Shown one piece after another: positions 19,161 through 27,254 of a stretch of DNA of 64,000 nucleotides (positions within the stretch are counted from its first letter, which is position 1; every line of letters starts with the position of its first letter). Source of the DNA: Bacteroidota bacterium. GTDB taxonomy: Bacteria > Bacteroidota > Bacteroidia > Chitinophagales > Chitinophagaceae. Made by a program: the position numbers and the translations under genes. The DNA lies in assembly GCA_023386045.1 (NCBI GenBank), contig JAEWKK010000014.1, positions 1 through 64,000 of the forward strand. Reading direction: 5' to 3'. A model generated the notes under the pieces. It made no database searches. It was not told where the DNA came from and saw only the letters and a list, made by a program, of their open reading frames with translations.

Positions 19161-19165
19161 CTTAA

Positions 19166-19363
19166 TTACTTAGTGATAAAACCGTAAATTAATTTCAAAC
19201 CGCCGCCAGCAACGAAATCCATCAGGGAGATCACGGCCGTTATAACAAGGGTGGCTCCCAATACAATCATGGTTGACTGCTGGAGCTGCGTCCAGGTTGG
19301 CCAGGTCACTTTTTCCAGGAGCTCTTTATAAGAATCGCGGAAATAATTGGATACTTTGTTCAT
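19166..19363 (-). CDS. secE: Preprotein translocase subunit SecE
   Basis: A single-helix SecE of 65 residues. The conserved amphipathic region KELLEKVTWPTWTQL precedes one transmembrane helix (MIVLGATLVITAVISLMDFV). It is part of the SecYEG channel. I prefer the Met at 19363 (MNKVSNYF) because it fits the family; an in-frame Met three codons upstream is possible. It sits between tRNA-Trp and nusG, as is typical. Confidence 0.95.
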   Translation of the reverse strand: MNKVSNYFRDSYKELLEKVTWPTWTQLQQSTMIVLGATLVITAVISLMDFVAGGGLKLIYGFITK

Positions 19364-19433
19364 TGTTACCATTTAAAGGTGGATGCCTGCAAAGTGAAGT
19401 TCCAGGCTTTGGCCCTGAACTACCTTTTATCTG

Positions 19434-19504
19434 CACGGGCAGAGAGATTCGAACTCCCATCAACGGTTTTGGAGACCGCTATTCTGCCATTGAACTATGC
19501 CCGT
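19434..19504 (-). tRNA. tRNA-Trp (CCA anticodon)
   Basis: A 71-nt cloverleaf with acceptor stem ACGGGCA/TGCCCGT, TTCGAAT T-loop, and anticodon loop CTCCAAA (anticodon CCA). The CCA tail is not encoded. It lies between tuf and secE. Confidence 0.97.
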
Positions 19505-19510
19505 ATGAAA

Positions 19511-19608
19511 GCTAAAAGCTATCCCGCAGGGCGGAACAGCTTTTAGCCATATGTCGCAAATATAACTATCAATTTGCAATCCGTGCGAGACGGATGAAGC
19601 TAAAAGCT
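19511..19608. repeat. Palindromic AGCTAAAAGCT repeat between tuf and tRNA-Trp
   Basis: GCTAAAAGCT at 19511-19520 and AGCTTTTAGC at 19538-19547 form a perfect 10-bp inverted repeat around a GC-rich loop. The left half recurs at 19599-19608. It may act as a stem-loop in the tuf-tRNA-Trp transcript, or be a dispersed palindromic element. Confidence 0.7.
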
Positions 19609-19620
19609 TGCGCTTCAAGC

Positions 19621-20808
19621 TTACTTTAAGATTTCAGTAACCTGACCGGCACCTACTGTACGGCCACCTTCACGAATCGCGAACTTCAGACCTTTTTCCA
19701 TCGCGATAGGCTGGATCAGCTTCACAGTAAGGTTGGTGTTATCACCAGGCATTACCATTTCGGTACCTGATGGCAGTTCAACTTCACCGGTAACGTCTGT
19801 AGTTCTGAAATAGAACTGAGGACGGTATTTGTTAAAGAATGGAGTGTGACGGCCACCTTCTTCCTTGCTCAGAACATAAACTTCACCCTTGAATTCAGTG
19901 TGAGGAGTGATAGAGCCTGGCTTCACGATAACCATACCACGGCGGATCTGTGTTTTCTCAATACCGCGGAGGAGCAGACCGGCGTTGTCACCAGCTTCAC
20001 CTTCATCAAGTAATTTGCGGAACATTTCCACACCTGTACAGGTAGAAGTCAAAGGAGCATCCATCAAACCAACGATTTCAACAGACTCACCCACTTTGAT
20101 ACGTCCTCTTTCAATACGGCCGGTAGCAACTGTACCACGACCAGTGATAGAGAATACGTCCTCAACTGACATCAGGAACGGAAGATCAACCGGACGAGGA
20201 GGCAATGGAATATAGCTGTCAACAGCATCCATCAGCTCTTCTACAGCTTTCACCCACTTTTCTTCACCAGCGAGGGCACCTGTTGCAGAACCTTTAATGA
20301 TTGGAGTATTATCGCCATCGAAACCGTAAGAGCTCAATAACTCGCGGATTTCCATTTCAACCAACTCTAACAGTTCAGGATCGTCAACCAGGTCAACTTT
20401 ATTCATGAAAACCACAATACGGGGAACGCCTACCTGGCGGGCCAGGAGGATGTGTTCTTTTGTTTGCGGCATAGGACCATCTGTAGCAGCCACAACCAGG
20501 ATGGCACCGTCCATCTGCGCAGCACCAGTAATCATGTTCTTTACATAGTCAGCGTGACCAGGACAGTCAACGTGAGCGTAGTGACGTGTATCTGTCTGGT
20601 ACTCTACGTGTGCTGTGTTGATGGTGATACCTCTTTCTTTTTCTTCAGGAGCACCGTCAATTTCATCATATTTTTTTGCCTGCGCCAGACCTTTCTTAGA
20701 AAGAATTTCAGTAATAGCGGCAGTCAAAGTTGTTTTACCGTGGTCTACGTGACCGATGGTACCAACATTTACGTGGGGTTTGTCCCTCTTAAAGGTCTCT
20801 TTAGACAT
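19621..20808 (-). CDS. tuf: Elongation factor Tu
   Basis: A full-length 395-residue EF-Tu that delivers aminoacyl-tRNA to the ribosome. The GTPase motifs are GHVDHGKTT (near residue 19), DCPGHADY (near 81) and NKVD (near 136). Domains II and III follow with no internal stop, ending in TVGAGQVTEILK. It is embedded in a tRNA cluster, upstream of tRNA-Trp, secE and nusG on the same strand, as in most Bacteroidota. Confidence 0.99.
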   Translation of the reverse strand: MSKETFKRDKPHVNVGTIGHVDHGKTTLTAAITEILSKKGLAQAKKYDEIDGAPEEKERGITINTAHVEYQTDTRHYAHVDCPGHADYVKNMITGAAQMDGAILVVAATDGPMPQTKEHILLARQVGVPRIVVFMNKVDLVDDPELLELVEMEIRELLSSYGFDGDNTPIIKGSATGALAGEEKWVKAVEELMDAVDSYIPLPPRPVDLPFLMSVEDVFSITGRGTVATGRIERGRIKVGESVEIVGLMDAPLTSTCTGVEMFRKLLDEGEAGDNAGLLLRGIEKTQIRRGMVIVKPGSITPHTEFKGEVYVLSKEEGGRHTPFFNKYRPQFYFRTTDVTGEVELPSGTEMVMPGDNTNLTVKLIQPIAMEKGLKFAIREGGRTVGAGQVTEILK

Positions 20809-20922
20809 CTTTATCGGTTTTTAGTTGTGGAGTTATTAATGTTTATTTTTTATTTCCTCTCGCCCGCTAAGGTCCGAAGGTCATTTTTATGTTACCGGCA
20901 ACCGGATCTTTTTTCAGCTCCT

Positions 20923-20944
20923 GTTGCGTCGCACACTTGTACTT
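20923..20944. repeat. 22-bp dispersed repeat, copy 1
   Basis: A 22-bp element beginning GTTGCGTCGCACAC is identical, in inverted orientation, to 40821-40842; similarity continues for about 15 more bases. It lies in the tuf/tRNA-Thr spacer. Confidence 0.8.
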
Positions 20945-20957
20945 TTTCAATTCTGCT

Positions 20958-21120
<163 letters not shown>

Positions 21121-21138
21121 TTCAAGCGGCCGTTTCAT

Positions 21139-21290
21139 CATCTCTCCTCCAAAATCCATGAGCTACACTACTCACTATTCATTACTCACCACTCACTTTT
21201 GTAGGCCTTCCCGATTACCATCGGGATGCTCTACCACTGAGTTACAACGGCTTACCTACCGTTGCGCGGCGGCAAAATTTAAAGAACAAT
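21139..21290. repeat. Tandem duplication unit 2 (contains truncated tRNA-Thr)
   Basis: The second copy shares the flank CCAAAATCCATGAGCT, the tRNA-Thr 5' half, the GCGGCGG spacer and the end AAAGAACAAT with unit 1, but lacks the tRNA 3' half. Confidence 0.75.
21206..21251 (-). pseudogene. Truncated tRNA-Thr(GGU) remnant
   Basis: Read on the minus strand it starts GCCGTTGTAACTCAGTGGTA, matching the acceptor, D-arm and anticodon stem of the intact tRNA-Thr 130-170 bp away. The anticodon arm is altered (CCCGA with TCGGG around TGGTAA). The T-arm and 3' acceptor strand are missing, so it cannot fold as a tRNA. Confidence 0.85.
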
Positions 21291-21291
21291 G

Positions 21292-21364
21292 AGCGGAAGA
21301 CCGGGCTCGAACCGGCCACCTATAGCTTGGAAGGCTATCGCTCTACCAAATGAGCTACTTCCGC
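21292..21364 (-). tRNA. tRNA-Gly (UCC anticodon)
   Basis: A 73-nt cloverleaf with acceptor GCGGAAG/CTTCCGC, TTCGAGC T-loop and anticodon loop CTTCCAA (anticodon TCC). Confidence 0.96.
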
Positions 21365-21380
21365 TTCTATCCTCCGAAGC

Positions 21381-21413
21381 TTTAGCGAAGGAGGGTTATC
21401 CACCTTCGCTAAA
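21381..21413. repeat. Palindromic repeat in tRNA-Gly/tRNA-Tyr spacer
   Basis: TTTAGCGAAGG (21381-21391) and CCTTCGCTAAA (21403-21413) form a perfect 11-bp inverted repeat with an 11-nt loop. Two shorter hairpins (CCTCC/GGAGG and CCACC/GGTGG) flank the stem. It resembles a mobile palindromic element rather than a terminator, because no T-run follows. Confidence 0.75.
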
Positions 21414-21461
21414 ACTATGGTGGATTAAGAACTCTTGATCAATCACCTAAACTGATCATCG

Positions 21462-21543
21462 TGGGCAGGAGTGGATTCGAACCACTGAAGTCGAAGACAG
21501 CGGATTTACAGTCCGCCCCATTTGGCCGCTCTGGAACCTGCCC
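21462..21543 (-). tRNA. tRNA-Tyr (GUA anticodon)
   Basis: An 82-nt class II tRNA with acceptor GGGCAGG/CCTGCCC, a long variable arm, and anticodon GTA in ACTGTAAATCC. Confidence 0.97.
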
Positions 21544-21622
21544 GGAGAGAGAGCGGGAAACAGAGTGAAGAGCGAAAATTAATTTCGCACTCCGCTCTAC
21601 GCACCCGCACTCTTATTAAGCT

Positions 21623-21678
21623 ACTTGTCGGAATCCCCGCCTGAACGATTCAGTCGGACAGGGAACCAACGACCTACT
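21623..21678 (-). pseudogene. 3' remnant of tRNA-Thr(UGU) with 27-bp insertion
   Basis: ACTTGTCGGAATC (21623-21635) and GAACCAACGACCTACT (21663-21678) match, in order, the 3' acceptor/T-arm and variable region of the intact tRNA-Thr(UGU) 20 bp away. They are split by a 27-bp insert that can itself fold. The 5' half of the tRNA is absent. Confidence 0.8.
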
Positions 21679-21697
21679 ATTTGGTAGTAGTGACGTG

Positions 21698-21770
21698 AGC
21701 CACTTGTCGGAATCGAACCAACGACCTACTGATTACAAATCAGTTGCTCTACCAGCTGAGCTAAAGTGGC
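21698..21770 (-). tRNA. tRNA-Thr (UGU anticodon)
   Basis: A 73-nt cloverleaf with acceptor GCCACTT/AAGTGGC, TTCGATT T-loop and anticodon loop TTTGTAA (anticodon TGT). It is the first tRNA of the minus-strand cluster. Confidence 0.97.
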
Positions 21771-21944
21771 CTGAATAGAATCAGTCTTCCCGGCACCTGC
21801 CTGAATCAGGTAAGGGCCGGCAATATTAAGTGACTATTTCCTTTTGTCAAACCGATCTTCCCAATAGCCAGGATATTTCACCCACTATTTTTAAGATTCC
21901 TGAAATCTGACTAAAATAAAGAACTACCCCTTTTTTTGGGAAGG

Positions 21945-21952
21945 CAAAGGTA
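21945..21952 (-). promoter_or_regulatory. Candidate -7 box of the tRNA-tuf cluster
   Basis: On the minus strand TACCTTTG matches the Bacteroidota -7 consensus TAnnTTTG exactly. It lies 175 bp upstream of tRNA-Thr(UGU). A convincing -33 TTTG at the right spacing is not obvious. Confidence 0.45.
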
Positions 21953-21990
21953 AAGGAATTCCACAATTGAAAAAAAATGAAAGCAAAAAA

Positions 21991-22146
21991 TTATTTCAGC
22001 GAATCGCTGATTCTCAAATTGTTCTTCGGTGATGATGGTTCATCATGCACAAGAACAATGAAATTTACCCGCCATTCATCTCCAGGAAAAACTGGGGCTG
22101 AATCAAAATCCTCCTCCCATACTTTAAAACCAAAATGATTTGTCCT
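21991..22146 (-). pseudogene. Orphan C-terminal coding fragment
   Basis: An open minus-strand stretch that encodes a protein-like sequence containing VWEEDFDSAPVFPGD and FIVLVHDEPSSPKNN, ending in a TAA. There is a TGA just before it and no start codon, so it looks like the remains of a longer gene. I recognise no family. The rest of the 21771-22157 spacer holds only a GC-rich hairpin (21796-21828) and the -7 box. Confidence 0.35.
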
Positions 22147-22157
22147 TCAGGACAGGA

Positions 22158-22185
22158 CAAAAAAAAGACCCTCTTACGAGGGTCT
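22158..22185 (-). terminator. Rho-independent terminator after hpf
   Basis: On the minus strand, an 8-bp stem (AGACCCTC with GAGGGTCT, loop GTAA) is followed by eight Ts, five bases after the hpf stop codon. Confidence 0.9.
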
Positions 22186-22190
22186 GTTGT

Positions 22191-22490
22191 TTAAGCTGCT
22201 AATTTTTCTTTTTTTCTTTTTATCTGGTTCACCATCGCTTCAAAAGCTTCATCAAAAGAAGCTTCGAAGGATTTGCTGCTTGATTTTACAAAGAACTCAG
22301 AACGTGGTATTCTTACTCTGATCTCTGCGATCTTGTCTTTGATGTTATGCACCACATTGTCCAGTTTTAAAAACACGTCCACATTAATGATGCGGTCATG
22401 GAATTGAGAAAGTTTTGCGAGTTTCTGGTTTACATAATCTACCAGTTTCTGATCCGCATCAAAATGCACAGTTTGGATGTTAACGTTCAT
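22191..22490 (-). CDS. hpf: Ribosome hibernation promoting factor (short HPF/RaiA)
   Basis: A 99-residue short-form HPF that binds the 30S decoding region of resting ribosomes. It shows the family's beta-alpha-beta-beta-beta-alpha order: VNIQTVHFDADQKLVDYVNQKL, then NVDVFLKLDN and IAEIRVRIPRSEFFVK, with a final basic helix (MVNQIKRKKEKLAA). It lacks the C-terminal dimerisation domain of long HPF. It follows xerC on the same strand after 129 bp. Confidence 0.93.
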   Translation of the reverse strand: MNVNIQTVHFDADQKLVDYVNQKLAKLSQFHDRIINVDVFLKLDNVVHNIKDKIAEIRVRIPRSEFFVKSSSKSFEASFDEAFEAMVNQIKRKKEKLAA

Positions 22491-22619
22491 AATATCGCAT
22501 TTAGAAATTGAAACAATAAATAAAGAACTAATGTTTTCAGGTCCACTATGAAGTTACTCAACCCAATAGTTTTGGCCAAGTAAAAACGGCAATTATTTTA
22601 CTGATCCTGGTTAATTTTC

Positions 22620-23513
22620 TCAGGCTTTTGGATGGGCTTTCTTATATACATCCTTTAGCTTCTCAATGGTGTTATGTGTGTACACCTGGGTGGCCGCAAG
22701 GCTGCTATGACCAAGCAATTCCTTTACTGCATTGAGGTCGGCTCCATTGTTCATGAGATGGGTGGCAAAACTGTGTCGCAAAACGTGTGGGCTTCTTTTT
22801 TCAATAGTTGTTACAAGGCTCAGGTATTTTTTTACAAGTGTGTAAACCTTCCTTGGTGCAAAAGGCTTTCCCTTTCCGTCAACAAAAACCACATCCCTGT
22901 CTTCGTATAATTTTTTTCTCTCAGATTGATAAGCTTTGATATCATTCAACAGCTCTGGACTCACAGGAATCACTCTTTCCTTATTTCCTTTTCCCAGCAC
23001 TTTCAAACTATGACTGGATGCGTTAACCTGGCTGTCTTTCAATTGCACTACTTCACTCAATCGCATACCGGTACTGTAAAAAAGCAGCAAGAGCAATCTT
23101 TCCGTTCTTCCTTCCCAACTGTCTGGAAATTCCACGTGATTGAATAAAGTACCTATATCCCTGGTATCTACAAATTGTGGCAGCCGCTTTTCATTTTTTG
23201 GCGCTATGATCTTTGCCATGGGTGATTGGGTAACTGCCCCTGACTTCAACGAAAATTTATAAAAGGATTTGAGTGTGGAGATTTTCCTGTTGATGCTTCG
23301 GGCGCTAATACCCTGGTCTTTTAAAGAAGCCAGCCAGCTGCGGATATAAATATGCGTCAACTGGTCCAGGGGCGTTTCACCATATTGTGTTACGATATAA
23401 TCAAAAAAAGAAACAAGATCGTTCTGGTAAGAAAGAAGGGTATGGCGGGAATAACGCTTTTCAAATTTGAGAAAGTCCAGGAATGGTTGTATCAAAGGAT
23501 GGGCAGTCTGCAT
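22620..23513 (-). CDS. xerC: Tyrosine recombinase XerC-like
   Basis: A 297-residue Xer-type recombinase that resolves chromosome dimers at dif. The N-terminal SAM-like core-binding domain covers ~1-100. The catalytic residues are Arg151 (GMRLSE), Lys175 (GKGNKER), His243 and Arg246 (HVLRH), His269 (LLGHSS) and Tyr278 (TQVYTH), all present. Its place beside hpf and rpsU in a housekeeping block favours XerC over a phage integrase. Confidence 0.93.
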   Translation of the reverse strand: MQTAHPLIQPFLDFLKFEKRYSRHTLLSYQNDLVSFFDYIVTQYGETPLDQLTHIYIRSWLASLKDQGISARSINRKISTLKSFYKFSLKSGAVTQSPMAKIIAPKNEKRLPQFVDTRDIGTLFNHVEFPDSWEGRTERLLLLLFYSTGMRLSEVVQLKDSQVNASSHSLKVLGKGNKERVIPVSPELLNDIKAYQSERKKLYEDRDVVFVDGKGKPFAPRKVYTLVKKYLSLVTTIEKRSPHVLRHSFATHLMNNGADLNAVKELLGHSSLAATQVYTHNTIEKLKDVYKKAHPKA

Positions 23514-23576
23514 AAAACAATAGCTGCAAAGTAATAAAAACCTTGCAGCTATAAAATATGGTGTAGAGGAAGCAGC

Positions 23577-23774
23577 TTATGCCTCGATCTGACCGCTTGC
23601 TATCTTCTGCTTGTAAACAGCTTTCAACACCTCAGTTCTGCGTCTAACAGAAGGTTTGGTGAAAGACTGCCTGTCGCGCAACTGCAACAAGATCTTGGCC
23701 TTTTCGAATTTCTTTTTGTACTTCTTCAGGGCCTTGTCAATGTTTTCGCAGTCCTTTGAATCGATAATTAGCAT
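23577..23774 (-). CDS. rpsU: Ribosomal protein bS21
   Basis: A 65-residue bS21 of the small ribosomal subunit, with the usual LIIDSKDCENIDKALKKYKKKF start and a basic C-terminus. In Bacteroidota bS21 helps to hide the 16S anti-Shine-Dalgarno sequence. Its own mRNA carries a perfect AAGGAGGT site 7 nt before the ATG, which fits autoregulation. The gene is divergent from ribE and upstream of xerC. Confidence 0.97.
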   Translation of the reverse strand: MLIIDSKDCENIDKALKKYKKKFEKAKILLQLRDRQSFTKPSVRRRTEVLKAVYKQKIASGQIEA

Positions 23775-23781
23775 GCTATAT

Positions 23782-23789
23782 ACCTCCTT
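23782..23789 (-). promoter_or_regulatory. Strong Shine-Dalgarno site of rpsU
   Basis: On the minus strand AAGGAGGT lies 7 nt before the rpsU ATG. Almost no other gene in this window shows such a site, so it is likely to be regulatory. Confidence 0.85.
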
Positions 23790-23807
23790 AAGTGATTTTT
23801 AGGGATG

Positions 23808-23815
23808 CAAATATA
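23808..23815 (-). promoter_or_regulatory. Candidate -7 box of rpsU
   Basis: On the minus strand TATATTTG fits TAnnTTTG exactly and would start transcription about 27 nt before the rpsU ATG, just ahead of the SD site. Confidence 0.55.
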
Positions 23816-23869
23816 GCCATCCATCCCCGTTTATCCCAAAATAAAATGCAAAAACCCGAATTTTACCGG

Positions 23870-24460
23870 ATGTTTACCGGAATTATTGAAGCAATCGGGC
23901 AGGTAAAGGAGATCGTAACCATGGGTACCAACAAGATCTTCTGGATCAGCTCTCCCCTTTCCTCCACCTTTAAAATCGACCAAAGCATCGCTCATAATGG
24001 GGTTTGCCTCACCATTGAAGAGGTGCAGGATGGCCTGCACCGGGTAACTGCGGTCCAGGAAACACTGGAAAAAACGGAGCTGAACCAGTGGAAACCAGGA
24101 ACCCAGGTCAACCTGGAAAGAAGCCTTTTACCCGGCAACCGCCTCGATGGGCATTTTGTCCAGGGTCACGTGGACACTACAGGCGCCTGCAAAAAAATCC
24201 GTGACAAACGAGGCAGCCATGAGTTCACCTTCAGCTTTCCCAGGAAAATGGCAGCTCTTGTTATAGAAAAAGGATCCATCACAATCAACGGCATCTCCCT
24301 GACTGCTTTTGATGTAAAGAAAGATTCTTTTAAGGTGGCCATCATCCCTTATACATTTGAACATACCAATCTTTCCCAACTTGTTGAAGGTGACGAAGTG
24401 AACCTTGAATTTGATATGATTGGGAAATATATCCTGAGGAAGCTATCTTTAGAAAATTAG
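23870..24460 (+). CDS. ribE: Riboflavin synthase alpha subunit
   Basis: A ~196-residue riboflavin synthase that dismutates two 6,7-dimethyl-8-ribityllumazine molecules. It has the canonical start MFTGIIEAIG and two lumazine-binding repeats, the second opening at GHFVQGHVDTTGAC. VCLTIEE and GISLTAFDV are matching segments of the two barrels. I set the start at MFTG; an in-frame Met eight codons upstream is unlikely. The acyltransferase gene follows after 14 bp. Confidence 0.95.
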   Translation: MFTGIIEAIGQVKEIVTMGTNKIFWISSPLSSTFKIDQSIAHNGVCLTIEEVQDGLHRVTAVQETLEKTELNQWKPGTQVNLERSLLPGNRLDGHFVQGHVDTTGACKKIRDKRGSHEFTFSFPRKMAALVIEKGSITINGISLTAFDVKKDSFKVAIIPYTFEHTNLSQLVEGDEVNLEFDMIGKYILRKLSLEN

Positions 24461-24474
24461 AGCTTCCTGTCCTG

Positions 24475-25569
24475 ATGAGTAACCAAAACGCTGTACACCG
24501 AGAATATTATCCTGCGCTTGATGGCCTGCGAGGCTTGGCCTGCGTTCTGGTAGTAGTGTATCACCTCTTCCCTTTTTTTCACCAGTATCTTTTTTTTGGC
24601 TGGATGGCCATGGACATATTTTTTGTGCTTTCTGGTTTTCTGATCACGGACATTCTTATGAAAACCTGGAACGAACCCGGTTATCTCCGGAACTTCTATG
24701 TAAGAAGATTACTCAGGGTCATACCACTTTATTATACGGCACTGGTTCTTTTTTTATGGATCATTCCCAACTTTAAAGGCCTGGCTACAGGATTTGACTA
24801 TTTCATCAACAACCAGGTCTATTTCTGGATTTTTCTTCAAAACTGGCTGCTCATTTTTAATCCTTCCTCTACAGATTCTGCTTTAAATCATCTCTGGTCA
24901 ATGGCCGTAGAAGAACAGTTTTATCTGCTCTGGCCCCTGCTTGTTGCCAGTCTTAGAAAGCCAAGGCTATTACTTGCCATATTAATCCTCTTGCTTGTTG
25001 GATTCAGTGCACTGAGGTTTGTATTATGGATACGCCAGATCGAACAGCTTTCCTATTTCAGCTTTTTTACTTTCACCCGCTTTGATGGCATTTTGATTGG
25101 CTGCATGGTGGGACTTTTGCAAAAGATCGACCGGCAGTGGATTGGTAGAAATATCGCGTTGATTGTTCTTGGTTTTGCTGTTTTCAATTTTTTATTTTAC
25201 TTCCTGAACCTCCGATACAAGTCTTCATTTCCTTATTTAGGCTTGTTGGGATTTTCAACATTTTCAATGCTTTTTGGTTTGCTCGTTTATGATATCATCA
25301 ATGGTCAAACGAAATTGATAAGCTTTGTTTTTGATGTAGGATTTTTCAAATGGCTTGGTAGGATCTCCTACGGCACTTATATTTTTCACTGGCCATTGTA
25401 CCTGCTGCTCAATCCTTACATTGCATCATGGGCGAAGAAAAATTTTCAACAGATACCACCCCATGTTTTTGCATCGATAGTGCTTACTATTTTATCCTTC
25501 CTGGTTGGTTTCCTGAGCTTCAGATATTTTGAAAGCCATTTCCTGCGGATGAAGAAACATTTTGCCTAA
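24475..25569 (+). CDS. Acyltransferase 3 family protein (OafA/YrhL-like)
   Basis: A 364-residue integral-membrane O-acyltransferase with about ten transmembrane helices. The signature YYPALDGLRGLACVLVVVYH opens the protein, followed by FFVLSGFLIT, RRLLRVIPLYY and HLWSMAVEEQFYLLWPLL. Such enzymes acetylate or acylate cell-surface sugars and lipids. It starts a plus-strand cluster of envelope glycan genes. Confidence 0.93.
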   Translation: MSNQNAVHREYYPALDGLRGLACVLVVVYHLFPFFHQYLFFGWMAMDIFFVLSGFLITDILMKTWNEPGYLRNFYVRRLLRVIPLYYTALVLFLWIIPNFKGLATGFDYFINNQVYFWIFLQNWLLIFNPSSTDSALNHLWSMAVEEQFYLLWPLLVASLRKPRLLLAILILLLVGFSALRFVLWIRQIEQLSYFSFFTFTRFDGILIGCMVGLLQKIDRQWIGRNIALIVLGFAVFNFLFYFLNLRYKSSFPYLGLLGFSTFSMLFGLLVYDIINGQTKLISFVFDVGFFKWLGRISYGTYIFHWPLYLLLNPYIASWAKKNFQQIPPHVFASIVLTILSFLVGFLSFRYFESHFLRMKKHFA

Positions 25570-25618
25570 CTTACACCGCATCGGTTTGAATTGTATTTTA
25601 GCAAGCGAATATTTACGA

Positions 25619-26551
25619 ATGCAGCGAGTTATTATTTTATGTCCACTTTACCATGATGAAGCCTCATTCAACCAGTTCGCTGCGGCTGTTGAAAAAGAAG
25701 TTGACAGCATTAATGATCATTCTTTTTCCTTTCTTATTGTTAACGATAGTCCTGATGGATTGCAGCTGCATTCAAAACTGCCACTGACCCTGCTTCATTT
25801 GCACAGGAATATCGGCCATCAGAAAGCCATTGCCGTCGGACTGGCTTATGCTCATCACAATTTGACATTTGACAGGATCATCATTATGGATGGAGATGGT
25901 GAAGACAGGCCTGGAGATATATCCGCGCTTTTACATAACAGTTCAAATGAAATTGCTGTAGCGAAAAGAGTCAGCCGGCAGGAAGGAAAAGGATTCCGTT
26001 TTTTTTACAGGGTCTACAAGATGATGTTTTACTTACTAACAGGTAAAAAGATTTCATTTGGAAATTTCATGTCGCTGCCAAAAAAAGAAGTAGACAGCCT
26101 GGTTTATTATAGTGAGATATGGAACCATCTTGCCGGAGCCATTATCAAATCAAAAAAAACATTTAGGATTGTTCCCTCACATAGGGGAAAAAGATATGAA
26201 GGTGAATCCAAAATGAACTTTACAGGATTGCTCCTTCATGGCCTGGGCGCCATTGGTGTATTCACCGAGATCATTGCTACCCGCATGCTGGTATTTTCTT
26301 TCATCATGATCCTGATCGCCGCACTGGCCATCCTGGTCATCGTTTATGTGAAATACTTTACTGATAAAGCCATTCCCGGATGGGCAACCACCACAGTATC
26401 ATCCATGCTGATCGTGATTCTTCAAAGCTTTTTATTATCTCTCTTCACCATTTTTTTATACCTCTCCTCGCAGGGACAGCGAAAATTCATTCCCGCTTAT
26501 CATTATACAGATTATTTACGTTCTGTTGAATCCCAGGAACATGGCAAATGA
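25619..26551 (+). CDS. GT2 family glycosyltransferase (DPM1/GtrB-like)
   Basis: A ~310-residue glycosyltransferase. The catalytic GT-A domain shows VIILCPLYHDEASF, HRNIGHQKAIAVGLAYA and IIIMDGDGEDRPGD, with a DxD-type metal site. Two C-terminal helices (residues ~215-310) anchor it in the membrane, as in polyprenyl-phosphate sugar transferases. The start at MQRVIILCPL is chosen; the 19 codons upstream overlap the acyltransferase gene. It ends 11 bp inside the methyltransferase gene. Confidence 0.9.
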   Translation: MQRVIILCPLYHDEASFNQFAAAVEKEVDSINDHSFSFLIVNDSPDGLQLHSKLPLTLLHLHRNIGHQKAIAVGLAYAHHNLTFDRIIIMDGDGEDRPGDISALLHNSSNEIAVAKRVSRQEGKGFRFFYRVYKMMFYLLTGKKISFGNFMSLPKKEVDSLVYYSEIWNHLAGAIIKSKKTFRIVPSHRGKRYEGESKMNFTGLLLHGLGAIGVFTEIIATRMLVFSFIMILIAALAILVIVYVKYFTDKAIPGWATTTVSSMLIVILQSFLLSLFTIFLYLSSQGQRKFIPAYHYTDYLRSVESQEHGK

Positions 26552-27254
26552 TTACCATTACCCCGGCGAAGAGCTGCAATTGTTTGAAGAAGCAAGGCAT
26601 TGGAAAACCTATCTCTCCAAAAAAATAAAACCTTTCATCAAGGGAGAAGTGCTGGAAGTAGGTGCAGGTATCAGTGAGACCACGCATTACCTGGTAAATG
26701 AAAATGTGCAATCCTGGATCTGCCTGGAACCAGATGAACAACTCCAGTCCATCAGCCAGGAAAAAATCAACAAGGGCAGCTTGCCTTCAGTTTGCAAGGC
26801 CAAAAAAGGAACCCTGGACGATCTGGGTACCGATGAAAAATTTGATACCATTGTTTATATAGACGTACTGGAACATATTGAAGATGATAGATCAGAATTG
26901 ATTAAGGCCCTGAGCCACTTAAAGCAAAACGGTCACCTGATCATTTTATCACCGGCCTTCCAGTTTCTTTACAGTCCTTTTGACAAAGCCATCGGGCATT
27001 ACAGGAGGTATAATAAGAATTCACTGAGAAAAGTAATTCCAGCAACACTGTCTGAAAAAAAATTGTTTTATCTCGAGTCCACTGGAATGCTGTTATTGCT
27101 GCTCAACAAATTTATTTTCAGAAGAAACTATCCATCAGGAAGGCATGTAAAGATCTGGGACCGGATCTTTATTCCTGTATCAAGGTTGCTGGACAGGATC
27201 ATTTTTTATTCCTTTGGTAAAACCATTATTGGGGTCTGGCAGAAGAGTTCATAG
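26541..27254 (+). CDS. Class I SAM-dependent methyltransferase
   Basis: A ~237-residue methyltransferase. Motif I is EVLEVGAGISETTHYL, motif II is DTIVYIDVLEHIEDD and a post-II strand is NGHLIILSPAF. The C-terminal part (RRYNKNSLRKVI, LLLLNKFIFRRNYP) has a hydrophobic patch, common in enzymes that act on lipid-linked sugars. It is translationally coupled to the GT2 gene; the start MANDYHYPGEE is chosen. Confidence 0.92.
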   Translation: MANDYHYPGEELQLFEEARHWKTYLSKKIKPFIKGEVLEVGAGISETTHYLVNENVQSWICLEPDEQLQSISQEKINKGSLPSVCKAKKGTLDDLGTDEKFDTIVYIDVLEHIEDDRSELIKALSHLKQNGHLIILSPAFQFLYSPFDKAIGHYRRYNKNSLRKVIPATLSEKKLFYLESTGMLLLLLNKFIFRRNYPSGRHVKIWDRIFIPVSRLLDRIIFYSFGKTIIGVWQKSS

